DNA from: Acidobacteriota bacterium
Lineage (GTDB): Bacteria > Acidobacteriota > Blastocatellia > Pyrinomonadales > Pyrinomonadaceae
NCBI GenBank assembly: GCA_020199775.1
Contig: JAIVJZ010000002.1
Span: 186,001 to 250,000 of the forward strand
Length of the DNA: 64,000 nt
Reading direction: 5' to 3'
Of this stretch, positions 17,369 through 25,043 are shown one piece after another. A model generated the notes under the pieces. It worked only from the letters and a program-made list of their open reading frames with translations, was not told where the DNA came from and ran no database searches. Within the stretch, counting starts at the first letter, position 1. The number at the start of each line of letters is the position of its first letter. A program made the translations under genes and the position numbers.

Positions 17369-18691
17369 TTAGTCGGCGATGACGATAGTTCCCGAGAGAT
17401 GATCGTGGGCGGCGCGGCCTTCGGCGTCGAAGAGCGCGTAGAGCAGTCCGAGTCCGAGCGTGGCGAGCGAGAGCATGTAACCGGCGGCGCGGCGGACGCA
17501 CTGGCCGGTGGTCGGTGACATGCCGGTCTGTGCGTCAACCGTGCGCAACGAGACGAGCGACATGCCCCATGTGCGCCCGGCGAGCGCGGTCGCCGCCATC
17601 AGGTATAAAAACATCAACACGACGACGATGCCGCCCATCGAAGCGGCGACGCGCGTGTCCGCCCAGTTGCCGCTCGTGAGTTCGATGATGGCCGCGAACG
17701 GCGTGGAGGCGAAACCCACGACCAACAGGTCGATGATGCCGCCCGCGAGGCGTTTCGAGACGGGCGCGTGGTCGTCCACGGTGGAGTTCTTCTCCGGAGT
17801 CTCCGTGTGATTCGCGAGCAGCGCGGCGTGCATCTGCTCCTCCATCCGGGAGAGTGAGGCTTCATCGGCGACGACGGGGATGTGGCGGCGCGCTCTGGTC
17901 TGCGTGGTCTCACCCGCTTCGGCGGTTTTCGTCGGCGTCGGGGCGGGCGGGACGATGGCGAGCGGCGGGGGCGCGTTGCGCGCGGCCTCGACGGGCTGCT
18001 CAACTTCGTCAATCGCTGCGGCCTGTCCGCTCTGCGCCTCGACGGCGGGCGAGACGGCGTGACCGTGGATGAGTTCGGTTTCGGGCGCGGCTTGATAATT
18101 CTCTTCGACGACGTGCGCGACGGCCGCCGCTGTGGCTGCGCCGCCTCTCGACGCGCGAGTCACCGGCGGGGGAGGATTCGATTGGCGCGCGCGCTCGATG
18201 CGCTTGAGCGCGGCGACGACGAGCGGGTTCGGTTGGGGCGCGACGGGCGGCGGGGGGACGAGTCCCAGCGGCGGCGCGGAGGCTTCGGCGGTTGCGCCGG
18301 AAATCACGTCGGAGGTCGGGTCGTCAATCGTGCTGTAAGGGGTGTGGCTGCTGTGCGGCGCGGAGTCGCCCGCTTCGTGCGCGGCTTCGAGCGCGCGCCG
18401 TTGCTGAATCTCGCGCACGCGCTCGCTCAGTTCCTTGCGCCACTGCGGCTTGGGCGGGACGCCGGGAAACTCGATCAGCGTCGAAGTAGCGGTCGCCGCG
18501 TTTGCGCCTTTCGCTTCGGCGGTCGCGCCCTGCGCGCGCTTCGATTTACGTTCCTGACTGGTCGAAGTTGGCATAGATTTTTCTTCGGGAGGCGGGGAAG
18601 CGGCGTCGGCTGATGCAATGTTTGGCGGCGGGCACTGCGGGCAATACTCCCCGGATTCGGAGTAAGAACCGCCGCACACGACACACTGCAT
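17369..18691 (-). CDS. Zinc-ribbon / RDD-domain membrane protein
   Basis: This 440-residue protein opens with a zinc ribbon (CVVCGGSYSESGEYCPQC, two CxxC pairs). It continues with about 290 residues of Pro/Ala-rich low-complexity linker and ends in an RDD domain (about 310-440): SKRLAGGIIDLLVVGFAS, GRTWGMSLVSLRTVDAQTG and a final hydrophobic pair. RDD proteins are three-helix inner-membrane proteins, some linked to ion transport. The N-terminal ribbon would face the cytosol. GGGAGG lies 10 nt before the ATG. The long disordered linker suggests a tethered regulatory head; this is inference. Confidence 0.9.
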   Translation of the reverse strand: MQCVVCGGSYSESGEYCPQCPPPNIASADAASPPPEEKSMPTSTSQERKSKRAQGATAEAKGANAATATSTLIEFPGVPPKPQWRKELSERVREIQQRRALEAAHEAGDSAPHSSHTPYSTIDDPTSDVISGATAEASAPPLGLVPPPPVAPQPNPLVVAALKRIERARQSNPPPPVTRASRGGAATAAAVAHVVEENYQAAPETELIHGHAVSPAVEAQSGQAAAIDEVEQPVEAARNAPPPLAIVPPAPTPTKTAEAGETTQTRARRHIPVVADEASLSRMEEQMHAALLANHTETPEKNSTVDDHAPVSKRLAGGIIDLLVVGFASTPFAAIIELTSGNWADTRVAASMGGIVVVLMFLYLMAATALAGRTWGMSLVSLRTVDAQTGMSPTTGQCVRRAAGYMLSLATLGLGLLYALFDAEGRAAHDHLSGTIVIAD

Positions 18692-18864
18692 AGACTGAGA
18701 GCCTCCCCTGTGGAAATCTTAAAATTTAAATCTTTTGGGATGACGGGCGAAGCCGGTAAACCCAAGCCCTTTGCGGAGTCGCGGCGGATGCTATCAGAGA
18801 TTACTTTAAGTCGTCAATCAGAAAATACACAAATCAATGTAGTTGAGCGGCGGGAAGGCACAAG

Positions 18865-18996
18865 ATAGGGGAACAGAACGTAGGGGAAAGGGAAAAGGGG
18901 AAGGGGTAAAGGTGAAGACAAAAACAGAAAAGCAAGTAAACTTACGCTGAACTTTCTTCCACCCCTTTTCCCTTTCCCCCTTACCCTTTTCCCTAT
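18865..18996. repeat. Short-word palindrome, purine-rich AAAGGGG family (copy 1)
   Basis: The left arm (18865-18914) iterates GGGGAAA/AAGGGG/GGTAAAGG; the right arm (18959-18996) is its complement, ACCCCTTTTCCC/TTACCCTTTTCCCTAT. The loop is about 45 nt and AT-rich. The right arm ends two bases before the stop codon of the minus-strand DUF2203 gene. Bases 18692-18864 upstream hold nothing recognisable beyond the RDD ribosome-binding site. Confidence 0.8.
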
Positions 18997-18997
18997 T

Positions 18998-19375
18998 CTA
19001 GATCGGCTGGCGGCCGGAGAAGCCGGTTTCGAGGTCGTGCCACCACTCGATGCGGTCGCCTTCGCCGAGTTGCCAGCAGAGCAGGACGACGCGGCCTTCG
19101 CGCATGGAGGGGAAGTCCAGCAACCCCCGCTCGTAATCCTTGAGTTGCACGCCGAGAGCTTCCAACTCGCTCGTGCGTTCGGCCAGACCGATCAAGTCCG
19201 TCACGTACTGCGGCCCGTCCGCCATGAAGCCCCCGCCGAGCGGCGCGTTCTCGGCCGCCGCGCGCGCCGCGTCCTGCAAGGATATGATTTCGCGGTGCGC
19301 GCGCGAGATGGCCGCCGCGATGCGCCGCACCGTCGGCAACATCGCGTTGGCTTCCGAGAGAGTGAAGAGTTTCAT
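18998..19375 (-). CDS. DUF2203 family protein
   Basis: This small cytosolic helical protein (125 aa) matches the DUF2203 pattern. The N-terminus is KLFTLSEANAMLPTVRRI, the middle is a long helix, and the C-terminal signature reads DFPSMREGRVVLLCWQLGEG followed by EWWHDLETGFSGRQPI. The conserved W, H and E residues could bind a metal or small molecule, but no function is established. Both flanks are palindromic elements, so its promoter must lie within or beyond the one at 19379-19456, unless it is read through from the NYN gene. Confidence 0.9.
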   Translation of the reverse strand: MKLFTLSEANAMLPTVRRIAAAISRAHREIISLQDAARAAAENAPLGGGFMADGPQYVTDLIGLAERTSELEALGVQLKDYERGLLDFPSMREGRVVLLCWQLGEGDRIEWWHDLETGFSGRQPI

Positions 19376-19378
19376 AGC

Positions 19379-19456
19379 TGGTGAATAGTAAATGGCGAAT
19401 GGTAAATGGTTGAAGAATGGTTTTCTCCGTTCACCATTTACCGTTCACCATCTACC
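19379..19456. repeat. Short-word palindrome, AAATGGTGAATGG family
   Basis: Left arm 19379-19409 iterates TGGTGAATAG/TAAATGG/CGAATGG; right arm 19428-19456 iterates CGTTCACCATTTAC. It occupies the entire spacer between two minus-strand genes: it starts 4 nt from the DUF2203 ATG and ends 3 nt from the NYN gene stop. Confidence 0.8.
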
Positions 19457-19459
19457 TCG

Positions 19460-20212
19460 TTAGTGGTCGTCCGTGATGCGGATAAACTCAGAGTGTGAGT
19501 TGAAGTGTTCTGTGTCTTCGGTGATGTCGATTTCGGCGATGGCGGCCGAGACGGTCGTCGTCTGGGCGAGTTGCTCGTGCGCCTCGCTGACGGCGAGCGG
19601 CACATCTTCCGCGGCGGGCAGGAACGAGTGGGTGTGCGAATCCTCGTGCGGGTGTTGCTCGTAGTAGCGCGGCCCGTGCGAGTGTTCTTTGCGCACCTTG
19701 TCGGCGATCTCGCCGAGGTCTATGAAATAGTCGGCCACGTCGATCAGCTTCGGCGCGCTGTTCGAGCGAAAGCCCGCGACCTCGACCCGGCAGCCTTTGT
19801 AGGCGACCGCGTTGACGGCGTAGACGAAATCCTCGTCGCCGGAGACGAGCACGGCCGTGTCGTAGCGACCGGCGAGCGAAAGCATATCGACGGCGATCTC
19901 CACGTCGAGGTTGGCCTTGCGCGTGCCGTCGTAAAAGGTCTTGAGTTCTTTGTGAATGACGCGGAAACCGTTGCGGCGCATCCAGAGCAGGAAACCCTGC
20001 TGGCGTTCCGCGCCCACGTCGACGCCGGTGTAGAAGAAAGCCCGCAGGAGTCGGCCGTCGCCTAAGAGGACGCGCAGGAGTTTGTTGTAATCGATGTCTA
20101 TGTTGTGAAACCGCGCTGCGTGAAATAGGTTGTTTCCGTCGATGAAAACCGCGACTCTCCCCCGATAGCCTAACTGCCAGGAAATATTATTGGTCGGATC
20201 GAAATGCTGCAT
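19460..20212 (-). CDS. LabA-like NYN domain nuclease
   Basis: A 250-residue protein with an N-terminal NYN (PIN-like) domain of the LabA/DUF88 type, residues about 18-175. The acidic metal-binding positions are visible: Asp25 (AVFIDGNNLF), Asp103 and Asp109 (NLDVEIAVDML) and Asp126/Asp128 (VSGDEDF). Such proteins are predicted Mg-dependent RNases acting on RNA in the cytosol. The C-terminal 75 residues are His- and Glu-rich and look disordered (HSHGPRYYEQHPHEDSHTHS), possibly a metal-binding or interaction tail. A GGAG motif lies 12 nt before the ATG. Confidence 0.9.
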   Translation of the reverse strand: MQHFDPTNNISWQLGYRGRVAVFIDGNNLFHAARFHNIDIDYNKLLRVLLGDGRLLRAFFYTGVDVGAERQQGFLLWMRRNGFRVIHKELKTFYDGTRKANLDVEIAVDMLSLAGRYDTAVLVSGDEDFVYAVNAVAYKGCRVEVAGFRSNSAPKLIDVADYFIDLGEIADKVRKEHSHGPRYYEQHPHEDSHTHSFLPAAEDVPLAVSEAHEQLAQTTTVSAAIAEIDITEDTEHFNSHSEFIRITDDH

Positions 20213-20353
20213 GCAAAAACACGCTCCGTTGTTAAAATTTTTGGACGTTGAAAATTCATGGTACTGATTAACTTCATTGACCTCTAGAATGCCGCCGCGA
20301 GGCGTGTCCGGTCAAGCGAAAACTTGACGCGCCCGCGAACGCCCCGGCGGCGA

Positions 20354-21355
20354 CTACTGCGCCGGCAACTGTTGCCCGGCCTGTTTATCTACGGATGGCG
20401 GCGCTTGAGTTTGCGCCGCGATGATCTCGCCCCTGACCGCATCGAGGTAGACGAGATAAGGCGTCGCGCCCGCGCCGACGGCCAACTCCCACGCGACGCG
20501 CAGTTCGAGCGCGCCCGCGTCGTTGGGGAGGCGGATGGGATAGACGACGAGTTCGCGCGGCGTGACCGTGTCGCCGGGCGCGACGGTGTAAGTCTGCGCC
20601 GGGGCCGCGCCGGGCAGCGTGAAGGAGCGGCCGCGCACGCGCTCGACGGCCTGATCCGCCGTCAACTGCTGCGAGCGCACGAGCGCGAGCGCGCGGGCGA
20701 GGCGTTCCGTGTCGGGGATGGCCGTGCTCGAAAGCGACAGCACGCGGCGGTCGTCCGTGAAGGCGATGTCGAGCACGCCGAAGCCCGCGCGCAGCGGGTA
20801 GGGAAAAGGCTGTTGTTGATAACGCGCGCGGCGCGTGCCGTTCGCCTCGTCCGTGCGCGCGACGAGCGAGAGGTTTTGCGGCGCGACGCCGAGCAGCGCG
20901 CCCGCGCCCGTGATAAAGCGGCGCAGCGATTCGCGCCGCGACTCCTCTTCCGAGTTGGCGCGCACCTGCCCGTCTTCGTTCCTGATCTCGACGAGCGGCA
21001 GGCGCAGAGGGGCTTCCGTCGCGGGCAGCGCGCTGATGGTCGCCGTCACGGGTTGCAACTCCGGCGGCGGTTCGTTGCGGACATTATTGTCGCGCGCCAG
21101 CGAAGCCCACCCGGCCAGAGCTTGGTCGCGCCGTTCGGCGTTGCTCGCGAGGAGGATCGGGTAAGGAGGTTCGTTCGTGCGCGGGCGCGCGGGGTCTGGG
21201 TCGCGCGAGGCGGCGCACGCGCCCGCCGCGATGACGAGCGAGGCGCAAAGCGCGAGGCGCAAACCCGCGCCGAGTGCAAAGCGCGAGCTTGCGCCGGGCG
21301 CGAGGCGCAGAGCGGCGCAAGGCTCGTTGGATTTCACGTTGCGGACTCGTGGCAT
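20354..21355 (-). CDS. Lipoprotein with FTP/PepSY-like region
   Basis: A 333-residue exported protein. I start it at ATG 21355, which gives a basic N-terminus and then LALCASLVIAAGAC, a lipoprotein-like signal. The region at about 120-215 (SEEESRRESLRRFITGAGAL through DIAFTDDRRVLSLSSTAIPD) resembles the fungalysin/thermolysin propeptide (FTP) fold. The end (PYLVYLDAVRGEIIAAQ) resembles PepSY-type strands. No protease domain follows, so it may be a free-standing protease inhibitor or chaperone. That is inference. The first 40 codons contain tandem GCGCGAGGCGC micro-repeats. Confidence 0.7.
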   Translation of the reverse strand: MPRVRNVKSNEPCAALRLAPGASSRFALGAGLRLALCASLVIAAGACAASRDPDPARPRTNEPPYPILLASNAERRDQALAGWASLARDNNVRNEPPPELQPVTATISALPATEAPLRLPLVEIRNEDGQVRANSEEESRRESLRRFITGAGALLGVAPQNLSLVARTDEANGTRRARYQQQPFPYPLRAGFGVLDIAFTDDRRVLSLSSTAIPDTERLARALALVRSQQLTADQAVERVRGRSFTLPGAAPAQTYTVAPGDTVTPRELVVYPIRLPNDAGALELRVAWELAVGAGATPYLVYLDAVRGEIIAAQTQAPPSVDKQAGQQLPAQ

Positions 21356-21478
21356 AAAAGTTTGACGCTCGAATTGGCTGATGAATAGAGACGCGCCGCG
21401 ATTATACTGCATCGGGTCGGGCGCGCCGAACGATTTACGTCGTGCGCGTCGCGCCGTCCCCTCAAACTCAAGGGGCGA

Positions 21479-21506
21479 TTGCAAAGCCTGAAGTGCGACG
21501 TATAAT
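21479..21506 (+). promoter_or_regulatory. Candidate sigma-70 promoter
   Basis: TTGCAA (21479-21484), a 16-nt spacer and a consensus TATAAT (21501-21506). Transcription would begin near 21513, leaving a leader of about 17 nt before the TTG start at 21530, with a GGAG in it. Confidence 0.55.
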
Positions 21507-21529
21507 CACGGGACGGAGAATAGAAATTC

Positions 21530-22591
21530 TTGTCGAACGAAGACGACGAACTGCCGTTGACGGAGGAGGACGCGGGCGTGGCGTTTGCGCCGCGCGCGTT
21601 CGCGCACGCCGAGATGGTCGCGTGCGACGAGTGCCTGCGCGGCAATCCGCCGACGCGCATGAATTGTCTCTATTGCGGCGCGGCGTTGCCCGCGCCCGCC
21701 GCGGGCGATGATCTGCGTCGCCCGACGCTCAGGCCGTTGGAGGCGTGGGAGCAGGGATTCAACGTCGTGCTGCCGTGGCCGCAGGGTGAGCAGGGTCAGT
21801 TGAGCGTCGATAGTTTGACGGAGGCGGCCGCGCTGTTACATCTGGAGGCGGGGCAGTTGCGCGAGATGAGGGACGCGCGCACGCACTTGCCGCTCGCGCG
21901 CACGGCGACGCGAGACGAGGCCGCGCTGGTGGAGAGGAAACTCCGCGCGCTCGGCTGGCGGGTCGAGGTCGTGGCGGACGAAGCTCTGGGCGTCGAGACC
22001 GACCCGCCGAAGCGCGTCCGCAAACTTGAGATCGGCGCGGACGCACTCGCCGGTTGGACGAGCGCGGAGGGCGAGGGCGTGCGCGTCGCATGGGAGAGCG
22101 TGACGCTGCTCGTCGCGGGGCGCATCGCGCGCAAGCGGATCGAGGTGGAGGAGCGGCGCGGCGGCGGCCGTCGTCGCGGCGCGGAGAGCGATGTGGTCGA
22201 GACGCGTGAGTTTCACGAAGACGAGAGAGCGCTCGATCTCTACGTCGCGGGTTCGATCATCAACTGGCGCATCATGGCGGAGAACTTCGACTACACGTGT
22301 CTCGGCGCGGCGAAGGGTTTGACGGCGGCGGAGAATTTCAAACGTCTCGTCGAGACGCTCGGCCAACGCGCGCCGCGCGCCGTCTATGATGATTCTTACC
22401 GCAGCGTGCGCTCGCATCTGAAATTCGCGTGGCCGCTCGCGGAACAGACTGAGGCGGGCAGCCTCAAGCGCATCGCCCCCGGCCGCTACAACGCCGAAGC
22501 GGTCACGAGCATGACGAACGAGACGCAGTTCACGCGCTACGGGCGTCTGCTGCAATACTTCCGCCTGCGCGAGCTCTCGACGCCCACATGA
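21530..22591 (+). CDS. Zinc-ribbon protein of unknown function
   Basis: A 353-residue protein probably starting at TTG 21530, 24 nt after a TATAAT box. The first 50 residues are acidic and contain a zinc ribbon (CDECLRGNPPTRMNCLYCG). The remaining residues have two halves. One could be a sensor-like region (LSVDSLTEAAALLHLEAGQL, LRALGWRVEVVADEAL). The other is a domain with AWESVTLLVAGRIARKRIEV, LYVAGSIINWRIMAENFDYT and a C-terminal LLQYFRLRELS. It overlaps the next gene by 4 nt (ATGA), so translation is coupled to a SpoU methyltransferase. I cannot name the family. Confidence 0.8.
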   Translation: MSNEDDELPLTEEDAGVAFAPRAFAHAEMVACDECLRGNPPTRMNCLYCGAALPAPAAGDDLRRPTLRPLEAWEQGFNVVLPWPQGEQGQLSVDSLTEAAALLHLEAGQLREMRDARTHLPLARTATRDEAALVERKLRALGWRVEVVADEALGVETDPPKRVRKLEIGADALAGWTSAEGEGVRVAWESVTLLVAGRIARKRIEVEERRGGGRRRGAESDVVETREFHEDERALDLYVAGSIINWRIMAENFDYTCLGAAKGLTAAENFKRLVETLGQRAPRAVYDDSYRSVRSHLKFAWPLAEQTEAGSLKRIAPGRYNAEAVTSMTNETQFTRYGRLLQYFRLRELSTPT

Positions 22592-23679
22592 AAAATTTTC
22601 GCCGACACAAACCGAAAGCCGCCGCGTCGCCCGCGGGCGAAGGGCGCGAGCGGCGCGAGTCGCGCCACGACGCAACGCGCCACGACGGCGCGCGCCGCGA
22701 AGGCACGCGTCGCGACGAGGTGCGGCGCGATGAAACGCGCGATACCGAAACGCGGCGCGGCGGCGACGCGGCGCGCGGCGGGCGCGACGCGCGCGCGGGC
22801 ACGACGCAGCAAAACGAGGCGAAGCAAAGCGGGGCGCGGCGTACTTTCGAGGGTCGCGAAGAGAGGCCGCCCGACGAGTCGCACCTCTATGGCGTGCTGC
22901 CCGTGCTCGAAGCGTTGCGCGCGGGCAACCGGCGCATCGAGCGCATCACGATTGCCGAGGGCGTCCACGAGGCGCGGCTGCACGAGTTATTTGAACTGGC
23001 GCGCGTGTTTCGCGTCACCGTCCGGCGGGCGCCGCGCGCGGAGTTGCAGCGGATCGCCGCGGCGGGCGCGAATCATCAGGGCGTCGTCGCGCACGTCGCG
23101 GCCGTCGCTTACGCGGACGCGGGCGAGTTGACGGACGCGCTCGCGGCGCGCGTCGGCACGAGTGATCCGCCGCTCGCCGTCGTGCTCGACGGCGTGGAAG
23201 ACCCGCGCAACCTCGGGGCGATCATCCGCACGGCGGAGTGCGCGGGCGTGCACGGCCTGTTCGTGCCCGAACGCCGCGCCGCCGGTTTGACGGAGACGGT
23301 GGCGAAGGCCGCCGCGGGCGCGCTCGAATATTTGCCCGTCGCGCGCGCGACGAACATCGCGCGGCTCGTCGAAGAGTTCAAAGAGCGCGGCATCTGGACT
23401 CTCGGCACGGACGCGGAAGCCGACATCGCTTACACGGATTGGGACTGGACGCAGCCGTGCGCGCTGCTGTTCGGCGGCGAGGGCGCGGGGTTGCGCCGCC
23501 TCGTGCGCGAACGCTGCGACGCGCTCGTCCGAATTCCTCTGCGCGGTCGTATCCCTTCACTCAACGTCTCGGTCGCCGCCGCCATCGTGCTCTACGAGGC
23601 GCTCAGACAACGAACACTTACGCGCCCCGCAACGTATGAAGAGGGGCGAGAGGGCCACGAGCCGTCTGAGAAGGGGTGA
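22588..23679 (+). CDS. SpoU/TrmH-family RNA 2'-O-methyltransferase (RlmB-like)
   Basis: This 363-residue SPOUT-superfamily enzyme transfers methyl from SAM to a ribose in rRNA or tRNA. The substrate-binding domain starts at about residue 98 (HLYGVLPVLEALRAGNRRIE). The knot has motif 1 VLDGVEDPRNLGAIIRTAEC, motif 2 LLFGGEGAGL and motif 3 IPSLNVSVAAAIVLYEA, giving the usual Asn, Glu and Ser/Asn active-site set. The first 95 residues are an extra low-complexity tail of RRDE/RHDA-type repeats, likely RNA-binding and disordered. The C-terminal GHEPSEKG and its TGA run into a purine-rich palindrome. It is translationally coupled to the preceding zinc-ribbon gene. Confidence 0.92.
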   Translation: MKNFRRHKPKAAASPAGEGRERRESRHDATRHDGARREGTRRDEVRRDETRDTETRRGGDAARGGRDARAGTTQQNEAKQSGARRTFEGREERPPDESHLYGVLPVLEALRAGNRRIERITIAEGVHEARLHELFELARVFRVTVRRAPRAELQRIAAAGANHQGVVAHVAAVAYADAGELTDALAARVGTSDPPLAVVLDGVEDPRNLGAIIRTAECAGVHGLFVPERRAAGLTETVAKAAAGALEYLPVARATNIARLVEEFKERGIWTLGTDAEADIAYTDWDWTQPCALLFGGEGAGLRRLVRERCDALVRIPLRGRIPSLNVSVAAAIVLYEALRQRTLTRPATYEEGREGHEPSEKG

Positions 23680-23800
23680 AAGGGTAAGGGGGAAAGGGAA
23701 AGGGAACAGAGCATCAGGACATTGATCGGATGATTGATGCAACGGACGCCGCTCAATTCTGATCCCTTCTCCTTTACCCTTTCACCCTTACCCTTTCACC
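23671..23800. repeat. Short-word palindrome, purine-rich AAAGGGG family (copy 2)
   Basis: Left arm 23671-23706 (AAGGGGTGAAAGGGTAAGGG and onward) and right arm 23764-23800 (CCCTTCTCCTTTACCCTTTC and onward) enclose a loop of about 57 nt. The stop codon of the methyltransferase lies inside the left arm. Confidence 0.8.
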
Positions 23801-23826
23801 TGATCTACCTTCCCCGGAGGATGCGT

Positions 23827-24354
23827 ATGTACTGTCCGCGATGTGCGGCGCAAAATTTAGACGACGCGAAGTTTTGCCGCGCGTGCGGCGCGGACATTCG
23901 CCTCGTGCCGCAAGCCTTGCAGGGAACTCTGCACGCCGCGTTTGAAAGACCTGAGAACGACGAAGCGGCGACGGCGCGCGGGAAAGAGAAGAAGCGCACC
24001 CCGGCGACCATCGACGCCGGGTTGAAAGACATCTTCAGCGGGCTCGGTTTATTCATCATTTTTCTCATCGGCCTCTTCGTCTTTCACGGGGCTTTCTGGG
24101 TGACGGTCTGGTTCATCATCCCCGCGCTCGCTTCCGTGGGCGAAGGCATCGGCAAACTCATTCGCGCGCGACAGGAGCAGACGCTTTTGACGGCCACGCC
24201 TTACGAAAGCGGAAACTTTCACCCCGCGCCGTTTACGCCCGCGCCCATCGTCAAAGAACTTTCGTCGCCCGACACCACGAAGATCGTCCGCGCGCCCGCG
24301 AGCGTGACCGATGGCACGACCAGACACCTCGACGCGCCCTCGAAGACGCGTTGA
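23827..24354 (+). CDS. Zinc-ribbon membrane protein (tandem paralog 1)
   Basis: A 175-residue protein: an N-terminal zinc ribbon (MYCPRCAAQNLDDAKFCRAC, with CxxC pairs), a short linker, then a hydrophobic hairpin (about 75-110: GLGLFIIFLIGLFVFHGAFW, WFIIPALASVGEG) and a Pro/Thr-rich tail. CGGAGG ends 6 nt before the ATG at 23827, which decides this start over the ATG at 23821. It is paralogous to the next gene in order of parts and length, so the pair arose by tandem duplication. Function is unknown; ribbon-plus-membrane proteins of this style are common in Acidobacteriota. Confidence 0.82.
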   Translation: MYCPRCAAQNLDDAKFCRACGADIRLVPQALQGTLHAAFERPENDEAATARGKEKKRTPATIDAGLKDIFSGLGLFIIFLIGLFVFHGAFWVTVWFIIPALASVGEGIGKLIRARQEQTLLTATPYESGNFHPAPFTPAPIVKELSSPDTTKIVRAPASVTDGTTRHLDAPSKTR

Positions 24355-24423
24355 ACTGCGCTTTACTCCCCGAAGCCTTCGCCGGAGCGGAGAGGCGCGG
24401 CACGTTGAAGGAGACGCTGAAAA

Positions 24424-24948
24424 ATGTATTGTCCGAAATGCGGAACACAGAACGCGGAGGACGCGAGTTTTTGTCGCGGGTGCGGCGCGAACGTGAGCCT
24501 CGTGCCGCAAGCTCTCGCCGGGCACGCGCCCGCGCCCGTCGCCGAAGGCCAACCGGGGCGGACGGACGAACACGGGAGAGACAGGCACAAGAGAGACGAG
24601 CCGCCGAACCTGACCTACGCCATCGTCAAAACTTTCGTCGGCCTCGCCTTCGTGCTCGTCGCGCTTTCGGTGAAAAATGTGTACCAGATCGCGGGTCAAC
24701 TCTGGTGGTTCTGGATGCTCATTCCGGCGGCCGGGTCGTTCGGCAGCGGCATCGCGGAGTTTGCGCGTCTCTACCAGAGCCAGCGAAAACAAACGGGGCA
24801 ACTTTCGCCGGGCAACGCCTATGTGCCGCCCGTCATTTCGCAGACGCCGCGCGCGGCCGAACTGCCCCCGCGGCGCGCGGGCGCGGACATCTACAGGCCG
24901 TCCAGCGTGACCGAGAACACGACGAAACTTCTCGAAAAAGATCAATAG
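24424..24948 (+). CDS. Zinc-ribbon membrane protein (tandem paralog 2)
   Basis: A 174-residue paralog of the upstream gene: zinc ribbon MYCPKCGTQNAEDASFCRGC, the shared phrase SLVPQAL, a hydrophilic linker, a hydrophobic hairpin (about 65-105: TFVGLAFVLVALSV, WWFWMLIPAAGSFGSGIAEF) and a tail ending in VTENTTKLLEKDQ. A GGAGA motif lies about 8 nt before the ATG. Divergence is highest in the linker and tail, while the ribbon and the loop between membrane segments are conserved. A stand-alone function such as a membrane-tethered adaptor is inferred. Confidence 0.82.
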   Translation: MYCPKCGTQNAEDASFCRGCGANVSLVPQALAGHAPAPVAEGQPGRTDEHGRDRHKRDEPPNLTYAIVKTFVGLAFVLVALSVKNVYQIAGQLWWFWMLIPAAGSFGSGIAEFARLYQSQRKQTGQLSPGNAYVPPVISQTPRAAELPPRRAGADIYRPSSVTENTTKLLEKDQ

Positions 24949-25043
24949 ATGATCGCTCTCGAACACGCGCGCGAAGGCGCGAAAGCATGTCACGCGCGAA
25001 CGCGTGATAAGACGGCCGGAGTCGCACCGCCCGAAACGTCTCG

